DNA from: DASRFA01 sp035651755
GTDB taxonomy: Bacteria; Desulfobacterota; Binatia; UBA12015
Length of the DNA stretch: 64,000 nucleotides
Reading direction: 5' to 3'
Assembly: GCA_035651755.1 (NCBI GenBank)
Contig: DASRFA010000040.1
Location: 62,001 to 126,000 of the forward strand
Positions 36,079 to 45,636 of this stretch are shown in pieces. A program made the translations under genes and the position numbers. The notes under the pieces were generated by a model. It was not told the DNA's origin, did no database searches, and worked only from the letters and a program-made list of their open reading frames with translations. The first letter of the stretch is position 1. Each line of letters starts with the position of its first letter.

Positions 36079-36845
36079 GGCGTCTGCTTCCGGAGCACGT
36101 CGATCCAGAGGCCGGCGGCGGCGGCGTAGCCGCCCTCCGTCAGGTGGATGCCGTCGACGGTCGGGAGCGGCGGCCAGTCGGGACCGTTCAGGAGCCCGCG
36201 CGCGAGGAGCTCCCGCCGGACGCCTTCCGCGAACGTGCTGCCGGGCGGCGACGGCGGCCGGATCGGCGGCGCGATGAAGATCGGCCCGGCCGGCAGGTGC
36301 TCGCGCAGGCGCGCGAGGTTGGCGGCGGTCGTCTGCGGGTCGATCTTCGCGATCACGTCGTTCGTCCCGAGGAGAACGAGGATCGCGTCGGGCGTGCGGC
36401 CGTCGAGCGCGGGCTGGACGGCGTCGGCCAGCGGGACCTTGCGCTCGCACGCGGCGGCGAGGAGGCGCGGGCTCTGCGAGCGCTTCGCCGGCGCGCAGAG
36501 GCGCTCGGGAAACGCCTCCATCCAGTCGCGCGTCCCGGTGCCCGGCATGCCGAGATTGACGACCTCTCCGGCGTGCCACTTCGACGTCTCGGGGAGGAGC
36601 GCCAGGAGCGCCGCGAGCGAGCGCCCCGGGTCGGTCGCGGCCTGCTGGACCTTGTCGGCGGCGGGCGGAGCGGTGCCGCCCCACATCGTCGAGTCGCCGA
36701 TCATCGCGACGAGCGCGCGCGCGCCGGCGGGGCTCGCCGCGACGAGCGACGCCAGCGCGGACGCGACGACAAAGAGAGCGCGTGCCGCCGCCGGCACGCG
36801 AGCGCGGAGGCGTCGATCGGGCGGGAGAGCCGTCGGGCGCCGCAT
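36075..36845 (-). CDS. Secreted SGNH/GDSL hydrolase
   Basis: This 256-residue exported esterase-fold protein has a basic N-terminus and hydrophobic signal (ALFVVASALASLVAA). Block I is VAMIGDSTMWGG with the nucleophile Ser, block II has the Gly in VVNLGMPGTG, block III is LLGTNDV with the Asn, and block V is TVDGIHLTEGG with the Asp-His pair. All four catalytic or oxyanion residues are present. Family members add or remove O-acetyl groups on sugars. It lies three bases after another SGNH gene and overlaps the membrane protein downstream. Confidence 0.86.
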   Translation of the reverse strand: MRRPTALPPDRRLRARVPAAARALFVVASALASLVAASPAGARALVAMIGDSTMWGGTAPPAADKVQQAATDPGRSLAALLALLPETSKWHAGEVVNLGMPGTGTRDWMEAFPERLCAPAKRSQSPRLLAAACERKVPLADAVQPALDGRTPDAILVLLGTNDVIAKIDPQTTAANLARLREHLPAGPIFIAPPIRPPSPPGSTFAEGVRRELLARGLLNGPDWPPLPTVDGIHLTEGGYAAAAGLWIDVLRKQTP

Positions 36846-36848
36846 CGC

Positions 36849-38018
36849 TCAGCGGCGAAGGTACTCGGCGACGGTGCGCGCGGCGAGCGCGTGTCCGGCG
36901 TCGTTCGGGTGCATGATGTCGGCGTAGAGACGGCTGCCCGGCTCTCCGGTCGCCTCGAACGCCGGCGTGAGATCGAGGCACTCGAGGCCGAGCTCGCCGC
37001 AGAGCGCGAGAAGGCGGCGCTGCGGCGAGAGGTCGGGATCCGGAACGCCGATCTGATCGCCGTCGGGAAAGAGCACGAAGACGAGCCGCATGCCGTGGTC
37101 GCTCGCGCGCCGCGCGAGATCCTGCCATGCGCGCTTCAGGTCGGTCCATTCGGGCTCGGTCGGCGCGCGGTAGAAACGCTTCCGGAGGTTCGAGACGTAG
37201 CGGTCGAACGGGTCCCAGGCCGCGCTCGGCGAGGGGCGCGGCGCGCCGGCCGCGCTCGTGGGCGCGGCCGCGGGCTGCGCGTGCGGACCCGTGCGCGCGA
37301 GGCGCGGGTCGCCGCGCGCCAGCAAGATCCCCCAGCGCAGCGCGAGGTACAGCTCCGACCAGTTCGCGGGCGACCAGGGCGATACGTGATCGTCCTCGGT
37401 CGACAGGATGCCGAGCGCGTTCAGGTGCGGCGCGCGATCGAAGTCGTTGAGATTGACGGCGACCAGGACGATGTCGGGCGCGAGCGCGACCCCGTAGTCC
37501 CGGAACCAGGCCGCCTCGATCGACGCGTTGTAGCCGGGGACCCCGGCGTTCAGGACCTCCGCGCGCTCGCTGCGCCCGCCGCGCGCGACGCCGCCGTCGC
37601 GGCCGAGCTCCTCCTCGAGCCGGCGCGGAAACGCGTGGTCGACCTCCTGCAGCCAGCCGAACGCGACCGAGTCGCCGAGGACGAGCACGCGATGGACGCC
37701 CGCCGCCGGCCGCTGCGAGATGCCCGGTCGCTCGCGCATGCCGAGCTCGTTCACGGCGACGTGCGACCCCTGCACCGCGAGCGAGACGCCGGGCCGGAGG
37801 CGATACGGAAGGTCGGCGGCGTCGGTCTTGGCGTAGAGCCTCCGCGGAAACGGGTTCACGCGATCGACGAAGCCCGTGAGCCGCGCGGCGATCTCGCCGA
37901 GGACGAGCGTGATCGTGAGCGCGATCGCGACGCGGAGGGCGATGCCGGCGACGCGACGGCGGCGCGGGGTCGCGCGACTCGCGGGAGCTCGGTTGCGATG
38001 CAGAGATGCCGGTTCCAT
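36849..38018 (-). CDS. Membrane-anchored SGNH hydrolase-like protein
   Basis: This 389-residue protein has a single N-terminal helix (VAIALTITLVLGEIAARL), placing its catalytic part in the periplasm. A short region with LRPGVSLAVQGSHVAVNELGMR precedes block I, RVLVLGDSVAFGW (Ser). Block II is VLNAGVPGYN, block III is VAVNLNDFD with the Asn, and the terminal block is YADIMHPNDAGH with Asp and His. This architecture occurs in proteins of exopolysaccharide loci. I chose ATG 38018 because the divergent acyltransferase starts at 38032. An in-frame ATG at 38033 would make the two overlap. Confidence 0.82.
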   Translation of the reverse strand: MEPASLHRNRAPASRATPRRRRVAGIALRVAIALTITLVLGEIAARLTGFVDRVNPFPRRLYAKTDAADLPYRLRPGVSLAVQGSHVAVNELGMRERPGISQRPAAGVHRVLVLGDSVAFGWLQEVDHAFPRRLEEELGRDGGVARGGRSERAEVLNAGVPGYNASIEAAWFRDYGVALAPDIVLVAVNLNDFDRAPHLNALGILSTEDDHVSPWSPANWSELYLALRWGILLARGDPRLARTGPHAQPAAAPTSAAGAPRPSPSAAWDPFDRYVSNLRKRFYRAPTEPEWTDLKRAWQDLARRASDHGMRLVFVLFPDGDQIGVPDPDLSPQRRLLALCGELGLECLDLTPAFEATGEPGSRLYADIMHPNDAGHALAARTVAEYLRR

Positions 38019-38031
38019 ACTCTCGCGCCGC

Positions 38032-38808
38032 ATGGAGCCATCCTCCCACGAGCTCGCGGTGCCGATCGAGCGCATGACGCTCCGGCAGAAGCTCGCGCTC
38101 TACGCCCGGACGATCACGACCCACCCGGCGCGTCTGCCGCTCGAGCAGCTCGTGTTCCTCGTGGCCTCGTGGGTCCCGACGGCGGTCGGCGTCGGCCTAC
38201 GCTCTCTTCTCTATCCGCTCGTCGTCCGGTCGCAATGGCCGCTCATCGTCGAGAAGAACGTGACCCTCCACCGCCCGGGCGCGATCACGCTCGGCCGGAA
38301 CGTCTTCCTGGGCGAGAACGTGTACCTGCTGGCGGGCGGGCGCGGCATCGCGATCGGCGACTACAGCGAGATCCTGCCGAACGTCGTGCTCATGATCCGC
38401 GACTACCGGGGCGTCCCGAACGCCGGCATCGAGATCGGAAGCCACGTCGGCATCAACACCGGCGCGATCATCTTCAGCCACGGCTCGACGCGGATCGGCG
38501 ACGACGTCCTGATCGGCCCGGGCGCCGTGATCAGCACGTCCGGGCACACCTTCGAGGACGGGACGCGCCCGATCCGCATGCAGCGGATCGCCGTCGGCGA
38601 CATCGAGATCGGAGCCGGCGCGTGGATCGGCGCGCGCGCCGTCGTGCTGCCCGGCATCAGGGTCGGCGAGGGCGCGGTCATCGGGGCGGGAGCGGTCGTG
38701 TCGAGCGACATCCCGCCGCGGTCGCTCGCGGTCGGCGTGCCGGCGCGCGTCGTCCGGTCGTGGGGGCGTGGCGAGCGGCCGCCGGAGGCGCAGCCGGCGA
38801 CCGGCTGA
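38032..38808 (+). CDS. Left-handed beta-helix acyltransferase (hexapeptide repeat)
   Basis: This 258-residue protein would transfer an acyl group, usually acetyl, from CoA to a sugar or lipid intermediate. Residues 1-75 are helical with a hydrophobic stretch (QLVFLVASWVPTAVGVG), suggesting membrane association. After that come hexapeptide turns: AITLGRNVFLGENV, IEIGSHVGINTG, STRIGDDVLIGPGAV, IEIGAGAWIGARAVVLPG and VIGAGAVVSSDIP. The catalytic His is likely that in FSHGSTR or TSGHTFEDG. It diverges from the SGNH hydrolase across 13 bases, so the two are likely co-regulated. Confidence 0.88.
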   Translation: MEPSSHELAVPIERMTLRQKLALYARTITTHPARLPLEQLVFLVASWVPTAVGVGLRSLLYPLVVRSQWPLIVEKNVTLHRPGAITLGRNVFLGENVYLLAGGRGIAIGDYSEILPNVVLMIRDYRGVPNAGIEIGSHVGINTGAIIFSHGSTRIGDDVLIGPGAVISTSGHTFEDGTRPIRMQRIAVGDIEIGAGAWIGARAVVLPGIRVGEGAVIGAGAVVSSDIPPRSLAVGVPARVVRSWGRGERPPEAQPATG

Positions 38809-38843
38809 GCGTCGTCAGTCGTCGGAGCGGACGTACCGGCAGC

Positions 38844-40952
38844 TCAGGAGCCGGCGGAGCGTGCGGGCTCGATCCGCGGGATCGTCCACGCGGCGAGGTT
38901 TCCGTCCGCCGGTGTGCCGCCGGGCGCGGTCACGCGCAGGACGAGCGTCGCCGGCCGACCGTCGAGGGCGAAGCGCCGCTCGGGCCACGCGCGCTCGCGC
39001 ACGTTCGCCTGCGGGTCGCGGCGGTCCGAGAAGAGCGGAGTGACCTCGCCCTCGCGCTCCAGCGACGCCTCGAACACCAGCGGGGTGGGCCGCTCCGCGA
39101 CCCAGCGGTCCGGGTTCATCCCGTAGCCGAGGACGAGCTCGCCGGCGTCGCCGGCGGCAATCGGAATCCGGACGTCGCGCGCGCCTCCGCCGGCGGGCAG
39201 CTCGACTGCGAGCACGCGCTCGAACGGCCACACCGCCGCGTGCGCGCCGTCGACCGGAGCATCGAGAACGCGCGTCGACGGCGGAAACGGCGGGCGGCGC
39301 TCGAGGCGGAGAAACGAGATCCCCCACGGCTCCTCGCCGAAGACCTCCGCGACCCGGAACCGGTCGACGAGCCCCGCGAGCAGAGCCGGGGCGGCGTCGC
39401 CGAGCGTCCCGAGCTGCGGCGCGGTCGCGGTGCCGTGGACGACGGTCCGGACGCCGAGGCGATCGACCGCGTCCAGCACCTCGCGGTCGCGGCCGGACTG
39501 GTACTCGACCGGCCACGTGAAGAGGAAGCGCGTGGCCGGCGCGCGATCGGCGAGGAAGTAGACGAGCGGGTGGTACGGCACGACGAGGATCGGCTCGCCG
39601 GCCGGGGTCGCCGACTGGACCGCGTGCACGAGGGCCTGGACCACGCGGGCGTCCGCCGGACGCGCCGCGACGCCGGCGCGCGCCAGCGCGAGCGGAGCGG
39701 ATGCCGCCGCGCGGCGCTCGAGGACGAGGTCGAGCGTCACGCCGGCGAGGAGCACGAGCGCCGCCGCGGTCGCGACCAGCGCCGAGCGCGCCGGCCGTCG
39801 CCCGGGCGCGACGATCCAGACCAGCAGCAACGCGGTCCCGATCCACGGGATCGACACGTGCATCCAGTCGAGCGGCCGGTTCGTCGACGCGACGAGCGCG
39901 AGCGCGAATGCGAGAAGCAGCGCGCCGCCGCGGATCTCGGGCCACGCACGCCCGCCCGGAAGCCGGCGCGCGCGGCGCGCGATCGAAGCCAGGCGAAGCA
40001 CGGCGAGCGCGGGGACGACGTAGGGCGCCCAGAAGAGCGCCTTCAGCGCGACGTCGACGAGCGGCGTCTCGCGCCAGATCCGGCTCGCCGCGATCGCCGA
40101 CATGCGCTGCTCGAGGAGGAGCGGCGGCAGGTAGTGGACGAGGCGCGAGCGCAGCTCGGCGTCCTGCGCGAGGAGCGGCCGGAGCGCCGGCAGGCCGACG
40201 TAGCCCGCGTAGCCGGAGCCGTAGAGCGGCGACACGACCGCCTGCACCCAGAAGTCGGCGACCGTCCCTTGCGCCGCGAAGACCGCGAGCGCGACGAGCG
40301 GCGGAACGGCGCATCCGGCCGCGAACGCCGCGAGCGGCGCGACCCCGCGCCAGCGCCGCGTCCCGCGCGCCAGCGCCGCGTCGGCGACCGCGAACGCGCC
40401 GAGCGCGACCGCCGCGACGACGTGCGTCTGCTTCGTGCAGATCGCCGCCCCGACGAGGAGGCCCGCGACGAGCAGCCGCCCCGTGCGCGCGCCCGCGTCC
40501 GCAGCCGCGAGCGCGGCGGCAGCGGCTGCGACCGCGACGACGCCCGGCTGCTGGTAGCCGTAGACCTGCCACTGCGGCGTCGACCACACGGTGACGAGCG
40601 CGACCAGTGCGACCGCGAGGACGGCCGCCGCGGGCGCCATCGCCGCGCGCGCCACGCGGTACGAGAAGAGAGCGAGCGCCGCGATCAGGACCAACGTGAA
40701 GACGCGCGCGACCCGCAGCGACTCGCCCGCAATCGCGAAGATCGCCGCGAGGAGCGCGTACGCCCCCGGCAGGACGTACGTGACCGCATCCCGATAGACC
40801 GCGCCGCCGCGCGCCAGCACGTCGGCGATGGTCGCGACGTAGCCCTCGTCGAGGAGGACGAAGCCGCGATCCCAGTCGACCAGGTGAAGCGCGACCGCCA
40901 AGCCGGCGACGGCGATCGCCAGCGCGGCGTCGCGCCCGCGCGAGACCCTCAC
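38844..40952 (-). CDS. GT-C-like polytopic membrane protein (DEG family)
   Basis: This 702-residue protein begins its membrane domain at ALAIAVAGLAVALHLV and has the acidic motif FVLLDEGYVATIADVL in the first outside loop. Later come STPQWQVYGYQQPGVV, GAAICTKQTHVVAAV and RPLDWMHVSIPW, equivalents of blocks in the proteins at 5454 and 13381. The C-terminal 250 residues are periplasmic: PYHPLVYFLADR, LGVRTVVHGTA, then a beta-rich domain ending DGNLAAWTIPRI. GTG 40952 overlaps the sulfatase-fold stop (GTGA), linking sugar transfer and modification. The substrate is unknown. Confidence 0.72.
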   Translation of the reverse strand: MRVSRGRDAALAIAVAGLAVALHLVDWDRGFVLLDEGYVATIADVLARGGAVYRDAVTYVLPGAYALLAAIFAIAGESLRVARVFTLVLIAALALFSYRVARAAMAPAAAVLAVALVALVTVWSTPQWQVYGYQQPGVVAVAAAAAALAAADAGARTGRLLVAGLLVGAAICTKQTHVVAAVALGAFAVADAALARGTRRWRGVAPLAAFAAGCAVPPLVALAVFAAQGTVADFWVQAVVSPLYGSGYAGYVGLPALRPLLAQDAELRSRLVHYLPPLLLEQRMSAIAASRIWRETPLVDVALKALFWAPYVVPALAVLRLASIARRARRLPGGRAWPEIRGGALLLAFALALVASTNRPLDWMHVSIPWIGTALLLVWIVAPGRRPARSALVATAAALVLLAGVTLDLVLERRAAASAPLALARAGVAARPADARVVQALVHAVQSATPAGEPILVVPYHPLVYFLADRAPATRFLFTWPVEYQSGRDREVLDAVDRLGVRTVVHGTATAPQLGTLGDAAPALLAGLVDRFRVAEVFGEEPWGISFLRLERRPPFPPSTRVLDAPVDGAHAAVWPFERVLAVELPAGGGARDVRIPIAAGDAGELVLGYGMNPDRWVAERPTPLVFEASLEREGEVTPLFSDRRDPQANVRERAWPERRFALDGRPATLVLRVTAPGGTPADGNLAAWTIPRIEPARSAGS

Positions 40953-43201
40953 TGCACGTAGCCGAGCGCCTTCAGGCGCTCGCGCGCGGACTCGTCCGCG
41001 ACCGGCGGCGCGACCGGCTTCGGCTCGGCGCCGGCCGCCGGAGGTCGCCAGAGGCAGACGCGAACGCCCGTGTCGGGCGCGGGGCACGCCGGCGGCGTCG
41101 CCGACTCCAGGTCCGCCGACCGCACCTCGAAGCGCCCGTTCGGCGGCAGCGCCGTCCCCGTGCCGAGCGTCACGGCGCCGCGGGGCGCGGGCGCGCCGTC
41201 GACCGTCAAGCGCGCGCGAATCGGATCCGGCTTGCCGCCGAGGGCGGCGAGGAGGAGCAGGCGGCGATCGAAGCGGAAGCCGTGCCCGTCGGCGTCTGCG
41301 GCGCCGTGGACGACGATCCGCCGGCCGTCGCTCGAGAGGCCGATGCGCGCGTCGTCCGGGCCGGCGGTCCGGTCGATCGTCTCGAACACGCCGCTCTTGC
41401 TCGCGCTGGAGAGCACGAGACGAAAGCGCGCCCTTCCCGCCCGCGGCCCGACGATCCGCAGCTGCACGCCCTCGTGCGCGAGCGGTACCCGCGCCGCGGC
41501 GAGCTTCGCCGCGAGCTCGCCGCCGGCCGACGGGTCGCTCGCGAGCACGTCGTGGCGCTCCTTCGGATCGGCCGCGAGGTCGAAGAGCTGGCGTCGACCG
41601 TCGTCGACGGTATCGATCAGCTTCCGCCCGCCGCTTCGGATCCCGTAGCGCGTCGGGAACTGGCCCATGGTGGCCGTCGCGATCAGGTCGTCGCCGGCGG
41701 CGCCGGGCTCGGCGATCGCCTGCGAGAGCGGACGTCCCTGGAAGTCGGAGGGGGGAGCGAGCCCCGCCCACTCGACGAGGGAGGGCGCGATGTCGATCGA
41801 TCGCACCGGCCGCTCGACCACCGTCCCGGCGCGCCGGCCGCCCGGCAGCCGGACGATCACCGGCACGTGCAGGAGCTCGTCGTAGAGGCTCTGGCCGTGA
41901 AAGAAGTGGCCGTGGTCCCAGAGCTCCTCGCCGTGGTCCGCGCTGATCGCGATCACCGTGCGATCGAGGAGGCCGCGCTCGCGGAGGAAGTCGAAGATGC
42001 GCGAGAGCTGGTCGTCGATGAAGCGGATCTGGCCGTCGTAGAGGGACGCGATGCGGGCCTGATCGCGCTCGTCGTAGCGGCCGGAGTTCGCGGCGGCGAC
42101 GTCCCCGAACGTGTCGCCGATCTGCCCGTCGTACGACGGGTCCTTGAAGAGCCGCGCGTAGCGCGTCGGGCCGCCGTAGGGCGTGTGCGCGTCGAGGTAG
42201 TGCATGTAGAGCGCGAAGCGGCTCCCGTCGTGGCGCCCGAGCCAGGCGAGCGCGGCGTCGGTGAGCTGTTCCGCCATGAGGTCTCCCGAGACGATGGTGT
42301 CGAACGGGACCGAGCTCCGGCTCATCCAGAGCACGAGCCAGACGTTGTTCACGACCGCGGCGTTCGGGATGCCGGCGGCGATGAACGGATGGATGAACGT
42401 CTCCGCGCCCGGCTGGGGAAACACGCTCGAGGTGAAGATCTGCGGCAGCGAGGGGAGGGTCATGGGCGCGTTCGAGAACGCGTTCGCGAAGCGCACGCCT
42501 TCCGACGCGATGCGGTCGATCGCGGGCGTCGTCGGGCGCTCGTAGCCATAGGCGCCGACGTGGTCGGCGCGCAGGCAGTCGATCGTGACGAAGAGGAGGT
42601 TGACGTCGTCGGGCATCGCGCGCCGCACGATGCGGGGCGCCGCGAAGAGCGCGGTGGTCTCGGCGGGCGCGGCCGGGTCGTCCGCGCGCTCGGCCGAAAG
42701 GGCGAGCGTGCCGGTCCGTCCGGCGAGCGCCGCGAGATCGATGCGCTCGTCGAACCAGCGGCGATCGTCCGCGACGTCGCGCAGGTTCAGGATCCGCTCG
42801 TGGAGGACGTGCTCGACCCCGTCTTCCCCCGTGAAGACGACCTTGAAGCGCGTCGGCCCGGCCTTCGGCAGGAGATCGACGCTGAAGATGCGCGCCTGGA
42901 TCGCATAGCCGAATGCGAGCTCGGCGTCGGGCGGGATGGTCGCGGGCGCGGCGATCCGATCGGGGACCGCGGTCGCGACGACGCGGCGCTGCTCGCCGAA
43001 GTTCGTGAGCGTCGTCACGCGCCGGCGTCCGGGCGTGGCGGTCCCGGCCGCGAGGATCGTGAGCAGGTCCCACCCGGCGTGTGGCGTGTCCGGCGACGCG
43101 ACCGCTGCTTCTCCCGCCGCGGCGACGGCGGATCTCGCGGGCGCTGCGAGGGCGAGGGCCGCCGCGAGCAGCGCGCAGCCGGTCGTCGAGAGCCGCCGCA
43201 C
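40949..43201 (-). CDS. Exported sulfatase-fold enzyme with N-terminal beta domain
   Basis: This 750-residue protein has a signal peptide (GCALLAAALALAAPARS). Residues 40-190 are probably a beta-sandwich that could bind glycan. The sulfatase fold follows, with VTIDCLRADHVGAYGY as the metal site. The nucleophile segment APMTLPSLPQIFTSS has Thr where FGly-forming Cys would stand, and no C-x-P-x-R. The other metal site is SADHGEELWDHGHFFHG. The C-terminal part is mixed and ends RERLKALGYVQ, like the protein at 20799. A transferase of the phospho-substituent type or a non-FGly hydrolase is more likely than a true sulfatase. It is coupled to the membrane protein downstream, and an SGNH gene lies six bases upstream. 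Confidence 0.82.
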   Translation of the reverse strand: MRRLSTTGCALLAAALALAAPARSAVAAAGEAAVASPDTPHAGWDLLTILAAGTATPGRRRVTTLTNFGEQRRVVATAVPDRIAAPATIPPDAELAFGYAIQARIFSVDLLPKAGPTRFKVVFTGEDGVEHVLHERILNLRDVADDRRWFDERIDLAALAGRTGTLALSAERADDPAAPAETTALFAAPRIVRRAMPDDVNLLFVTIDCLRADHVGAYGYERPTTPAIDRIASEGVRFANAFSNAPMTLPSLPQIFTSSVFPQPGAETFIHPFIAAGIPNAAVVNNVWLVLWMSRSSVPFDTIVSGDLMAEQLTDAALAWLGRHDGSRFALYMHYLDAHTPYGGPTRYARLFKDPSYDGQIGDTFGDVAAANSGRYDERDQARIASLYDGQIRFIDDQLSRIFDFLRERGLLDRTVIAISADHGEELWDHGHFFHGQSLYDELLHVPVIVRLPGGRRAGTVVERPVRSIDIAPSLVEWAGLAPPSDFQGRPLSQAIAEPGAAGDDLIATATMGQFPTRYGIRSGGRKLIDTVDDGRRQLFDLAADPKERHDVLASDPSAGGELAAKLAAARVPLAHEGVQLRIVGPRAGRARFRLVLSSASKSGVFETIDRTAGPDDARIGLSSDGRRIVVHGAADADGHGFRFDRRLLLLAALGGKPDPIRARLTVDGAPAPRGAVTLGTGTALPPNGRFEVRSADLESATPPACPAPDTGVRVCLWRPPAAGAEPKPVAPPVADESARERLKALGYVQ

Positions 43202-43207
43202 GGGCCG

Positions 43208-44338
43208 CTACGAGCGCGCGGCGAGGAGCCCGCGCGCCGCGAGCTCGCTCGCGAGGCGCGGCGCCATGCCGCCGTGCTGGAAGAAGAGGTGGTTCATGTC
43301 GAGGAACGCGCGCGTCGGGAAGCCGCGCCGGAGGTCGACGACCGCGATGCCGACCGCGGCCGCCTCCGACTCGAGCGCGTCGGCCGCCGCGTCCGAGCGC
43401 GCGCGCACGACCCGCCCGACGTCGGGATCGCGCTCGAGGAGCGGGTTCTCGGGCATGAGCACGACGACCGGACGGGCTCCCGCCTCGCGCACGCGGCGCG
43501 CGAAGCCGCGCAGCGCCGCGAGCTGCACGGCTTCCGGCGAAGCCGTACGCCAGCGCTCGCGGAGACCGCGCAGGTATCCGGGCCCCTGGAGGGCGTCGAC
43601 GTAGCGCGCGGCCGCGCCGTAGTCGTCGCCGCTCTCGAAGCCCGGACGCAGGGCCGCGATCTCGCGCCCGCGCTCCGGGCCCGAGAACTCGACGAAGACC
43701 TCCTCCTCGCTGTGCGGCTCGTCGGAGAAGCCGCGCGGGCTCCGCTTTCCGGACACGGGGAACAGGAGGTCGGAGAAGAGCGCGCGATAGCGGTAGAGCT
43801 GCCAGACGCTTCGCACCCAGCGGTCGAGGCGCTCCTCGAGGTCCACTGCCGGAAGGGCGCCGTCGGTCGACCCGGTCTCGAGGATGCGGAGCACCGGGGT
43901 ACGGCGCGCGTTCTCCGGCGCGGTCGCGAGGTCGGGCGCGCTCACGCCCAGGACGACGACGGCGGGGTGGAGCGGCGCCAGCGAGCGTGCGATGACCTCC
44001 GCGTCGGTGATCGTGCTCGCGTAGACGAAGAGCGGCACGATCCGCGTGTCGGGCGGCGCGCCGGCGGCGACGAGCGCGTCGCGCAGCATCGGGAGCGGTC
44101 GGCTCCCGAGGTCCATCTGCGAGTTGCCGAGCAGCACGACCGTGAAGCCGTCGCGCGCAGGAGCCCGGAGCGCCCGCACGACGTCCGTCACCTGTGCGTT
44201 CACGGCCGCGAAGAGCGTCGCCGGCACCGTGTCCGCGACCAGCGGCGAGAACACGTCGAAGCGGCGGATCGCGAGGTCGACGAGGACGAGGACCGCCACG
44301 GCGACGAGGAGGCCGAGGCGCCTCGAGCGCGGATCCAT
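43208..44338 (-). CDS. Membrane-anchored SGNH-like protein
   Basis: This 376-residue protein has an N-terminal helix (LGLLVAVAVLVLVDLAI), then a periplasmic domain. VVLLGNSQMDLGSRPLP supplies a Ser in an SGNH block I variant (G-N-S). VLMPENPLLER and FLDMNHLFFQHGG provide the late Asp-x-x-His pair. The oxyanion Asn block is not obvious, so activity may differ from classic esterases. Proteins of this layout occur in alginate and other polysaccharide acylation machines. It heads a three-gene unit (SGNH, sulfatase fold, GT-C-like) that diverges from the acyltransferase at 44518 over 179 bases. Confidence 0.75.
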   Translation of the reverse strand: MDPRSRRLGLLVAVAVLVLVDLAIRRFDVFSPLVADTVPATLFAAVNAQVTDVVRALRAPARDGFTVVLLGNSQMDLGSRPLPMLRDALVAAGAPPDTRIVPLFVYASTITDAEVIARSLAPLHPAVVVLGVSAPDLATAPENARRTPVLRILETGSTDGALPAVDLEERLDRWVRSVWQLYRYRALFSDLLFPVSGKRSPRGFSDEPHSEEEVFVEFSGPERGREIAALRPGFESGDDYGAAARYVDALQGPGYLRGLRERWRTASPEAVQLAALRGFARRVREAGARPVVVLMPENPLLERDPDVGRVVRARSDAAADALESEAAAVGIAVVDLRRGFPTRAFLDMNHLFFQHGGMAPRLASELAARGLLAARS

Positions 44339-44517
44339 TCCCGGCCACGCTACCGGTTGAGCGAGGGAGTCGCGAGGAGGCCGAGCCCGGCGTCGACAGC
44401 CAACCGGGGCTTGGGTAACGTTCGGGGCGCGGTGTCGGATCGAACACGATCGCGCGCTCGCGGCCTGCCACCGCGGCCGCGCCGCCCCGCGCGGGCGCTC
44501 GCGACGGCGTCCGGCCG

Positions 44518-45636
44518 GTGATCGCGTCTCCCGGGCCGAGCGCGGCGCGCGGCGGCCGCCTGGCGTCGCTCGACGTGCTGAAGGGCTTCGCCGCGCTCTG
44601 GGTGCTCCTCATCCACGCCGACGCGCTCCCCGGCAACCCGCTCATGGTCTACGTCTTCAACCGCGCCGCGCAGATCTTCGTCGTGCTGATGGGGCTGAAC
44701 GCGGCGCTCTGGTGGCGCGATCGCGACCTCGGCGCGTCGTCGACCTGGTACCGGAACCGCTTTCGACGGCTGTACGTGCCGATGTGGTGCGCGGTTGCCG
44801 CGTGGTGGGCGCTCGCGGCGTTCGCTCCCCGCGTGAGCCACGTGCCGCTCGGCCCGACGCTTCTCGTGAAGCACGTCGCCGGCTGGATCGTCGGCATCGG
44901 GACGGGGTGGTTCGTGACGCTGGCGATCGCGGTCGCGCTCGCGTTCCCGCTGCTCGTGGTCGCTTCGCGGCGGGTCGGCGCGTGGCCGCTCGTCGCGCTC
45001 GGCGTCGCGAGCACCTGCGCGTGCTTCACCTACCGTTACGAGCTTCTCGATCGGCTCGGGATGTTCGGCTGGTTCGCGTTCCCCCCCCGACTCCTCGCGC
45101 ACGTGACGTTCGGGATGGCGCTCGCGCCCTTCATCCGGACCGTCGGGCGCCGCGCCGGATTCGCGGCGGCGGCGGTCTTCGCGGTCTACCTCGCGGTGCC
45201 GCTCGCGCTCGGCGCGCGCGCGCCGTGGCAGCTCGTGCCGCGCGAGAACCTCGCGGCCTCGAGCGCGACCGCATGCGCGCAGCGCCTGATGGACCTCCCC
45301 GTCACGGTGCTGCTGCTGCTCGCGTGCCGGCCGATCGCTCGCGTCGCGCTCTTCGCGCGCCCGCTCGGCTGGCTCGGCAACGAATCGTACGGCATCTACC
45401 TCGGCCAGATGATCACCCACAACGCGATCACGATGTACTTCGGCTTCGCGGCGGTGCGCGACGCGATCGGCGCCGGCGGGTACGCCGGCGTGCTGCTCGC
45501 GGGAGCGCTCGCCTGGGTGGCGCTGGGCCATGCGGCGAGACGCGCGTTGCCGCCGCTCGTCGACGCCGTGGGCGCGCGGCGCTGGAGCGCGGCCGCGACG
45601 CACGCTTTCGGTCGCGGCATGAGGAACCGCGCTTGA
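44518..45636 (+). CDS. Acyltransferase family 3 membrane protein (OafA-like)
   Basis: This 372-residue integral membrane O-acyltransferase starts with RLASLDVLKGFAALWVLLIHA, the AT3 motif with the conserved His at the end of helix 1. The RRLYVPMW block and about ten helices follow. WLGNESYGIYLGQMITHNA is the typical late segment. Such proteins carry acyl groups across the inner membrane to a periplasmic SGNH partner or acceptor sugar. Here an SGNH protein is encoded directly downstream with a four-base TTGA overlap, a split form of the OafA AT3-SGNH fusion. GTG 44518 is the start. Confidence 0.87.
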   Translation: MIASPGPSAARGGRLASLDVLKGFAALWVLLIHADALPGNPLMVYVFNRAAQIFVVLMGLNAALWWRDRDLGASSTWYRNRFRRLYVPMWCAVAAWWALAAFAPRVSHVPLGPTLLVKHVAGWIVGIGTGWFVTLAIAVALAFPLLVVASRRVGAWPLVALGVASTCACFTYRYELLDRLGMFGWFAFPPRLLAHVTFGMALAPFIRTVGRRAGFAAAAVFAVYLAVPLALGARAPWQLVPRENLAASSATACAQRLMDLPVTVLLLLACRPIARVALFARPLGWLGNESYGIYLGQMITHNAITMYFGFAAVRDAIGAGGYAGVLLAGALAWVALGHAARRALPPLVDAVGARRWSAAATHAFGRGMRNRA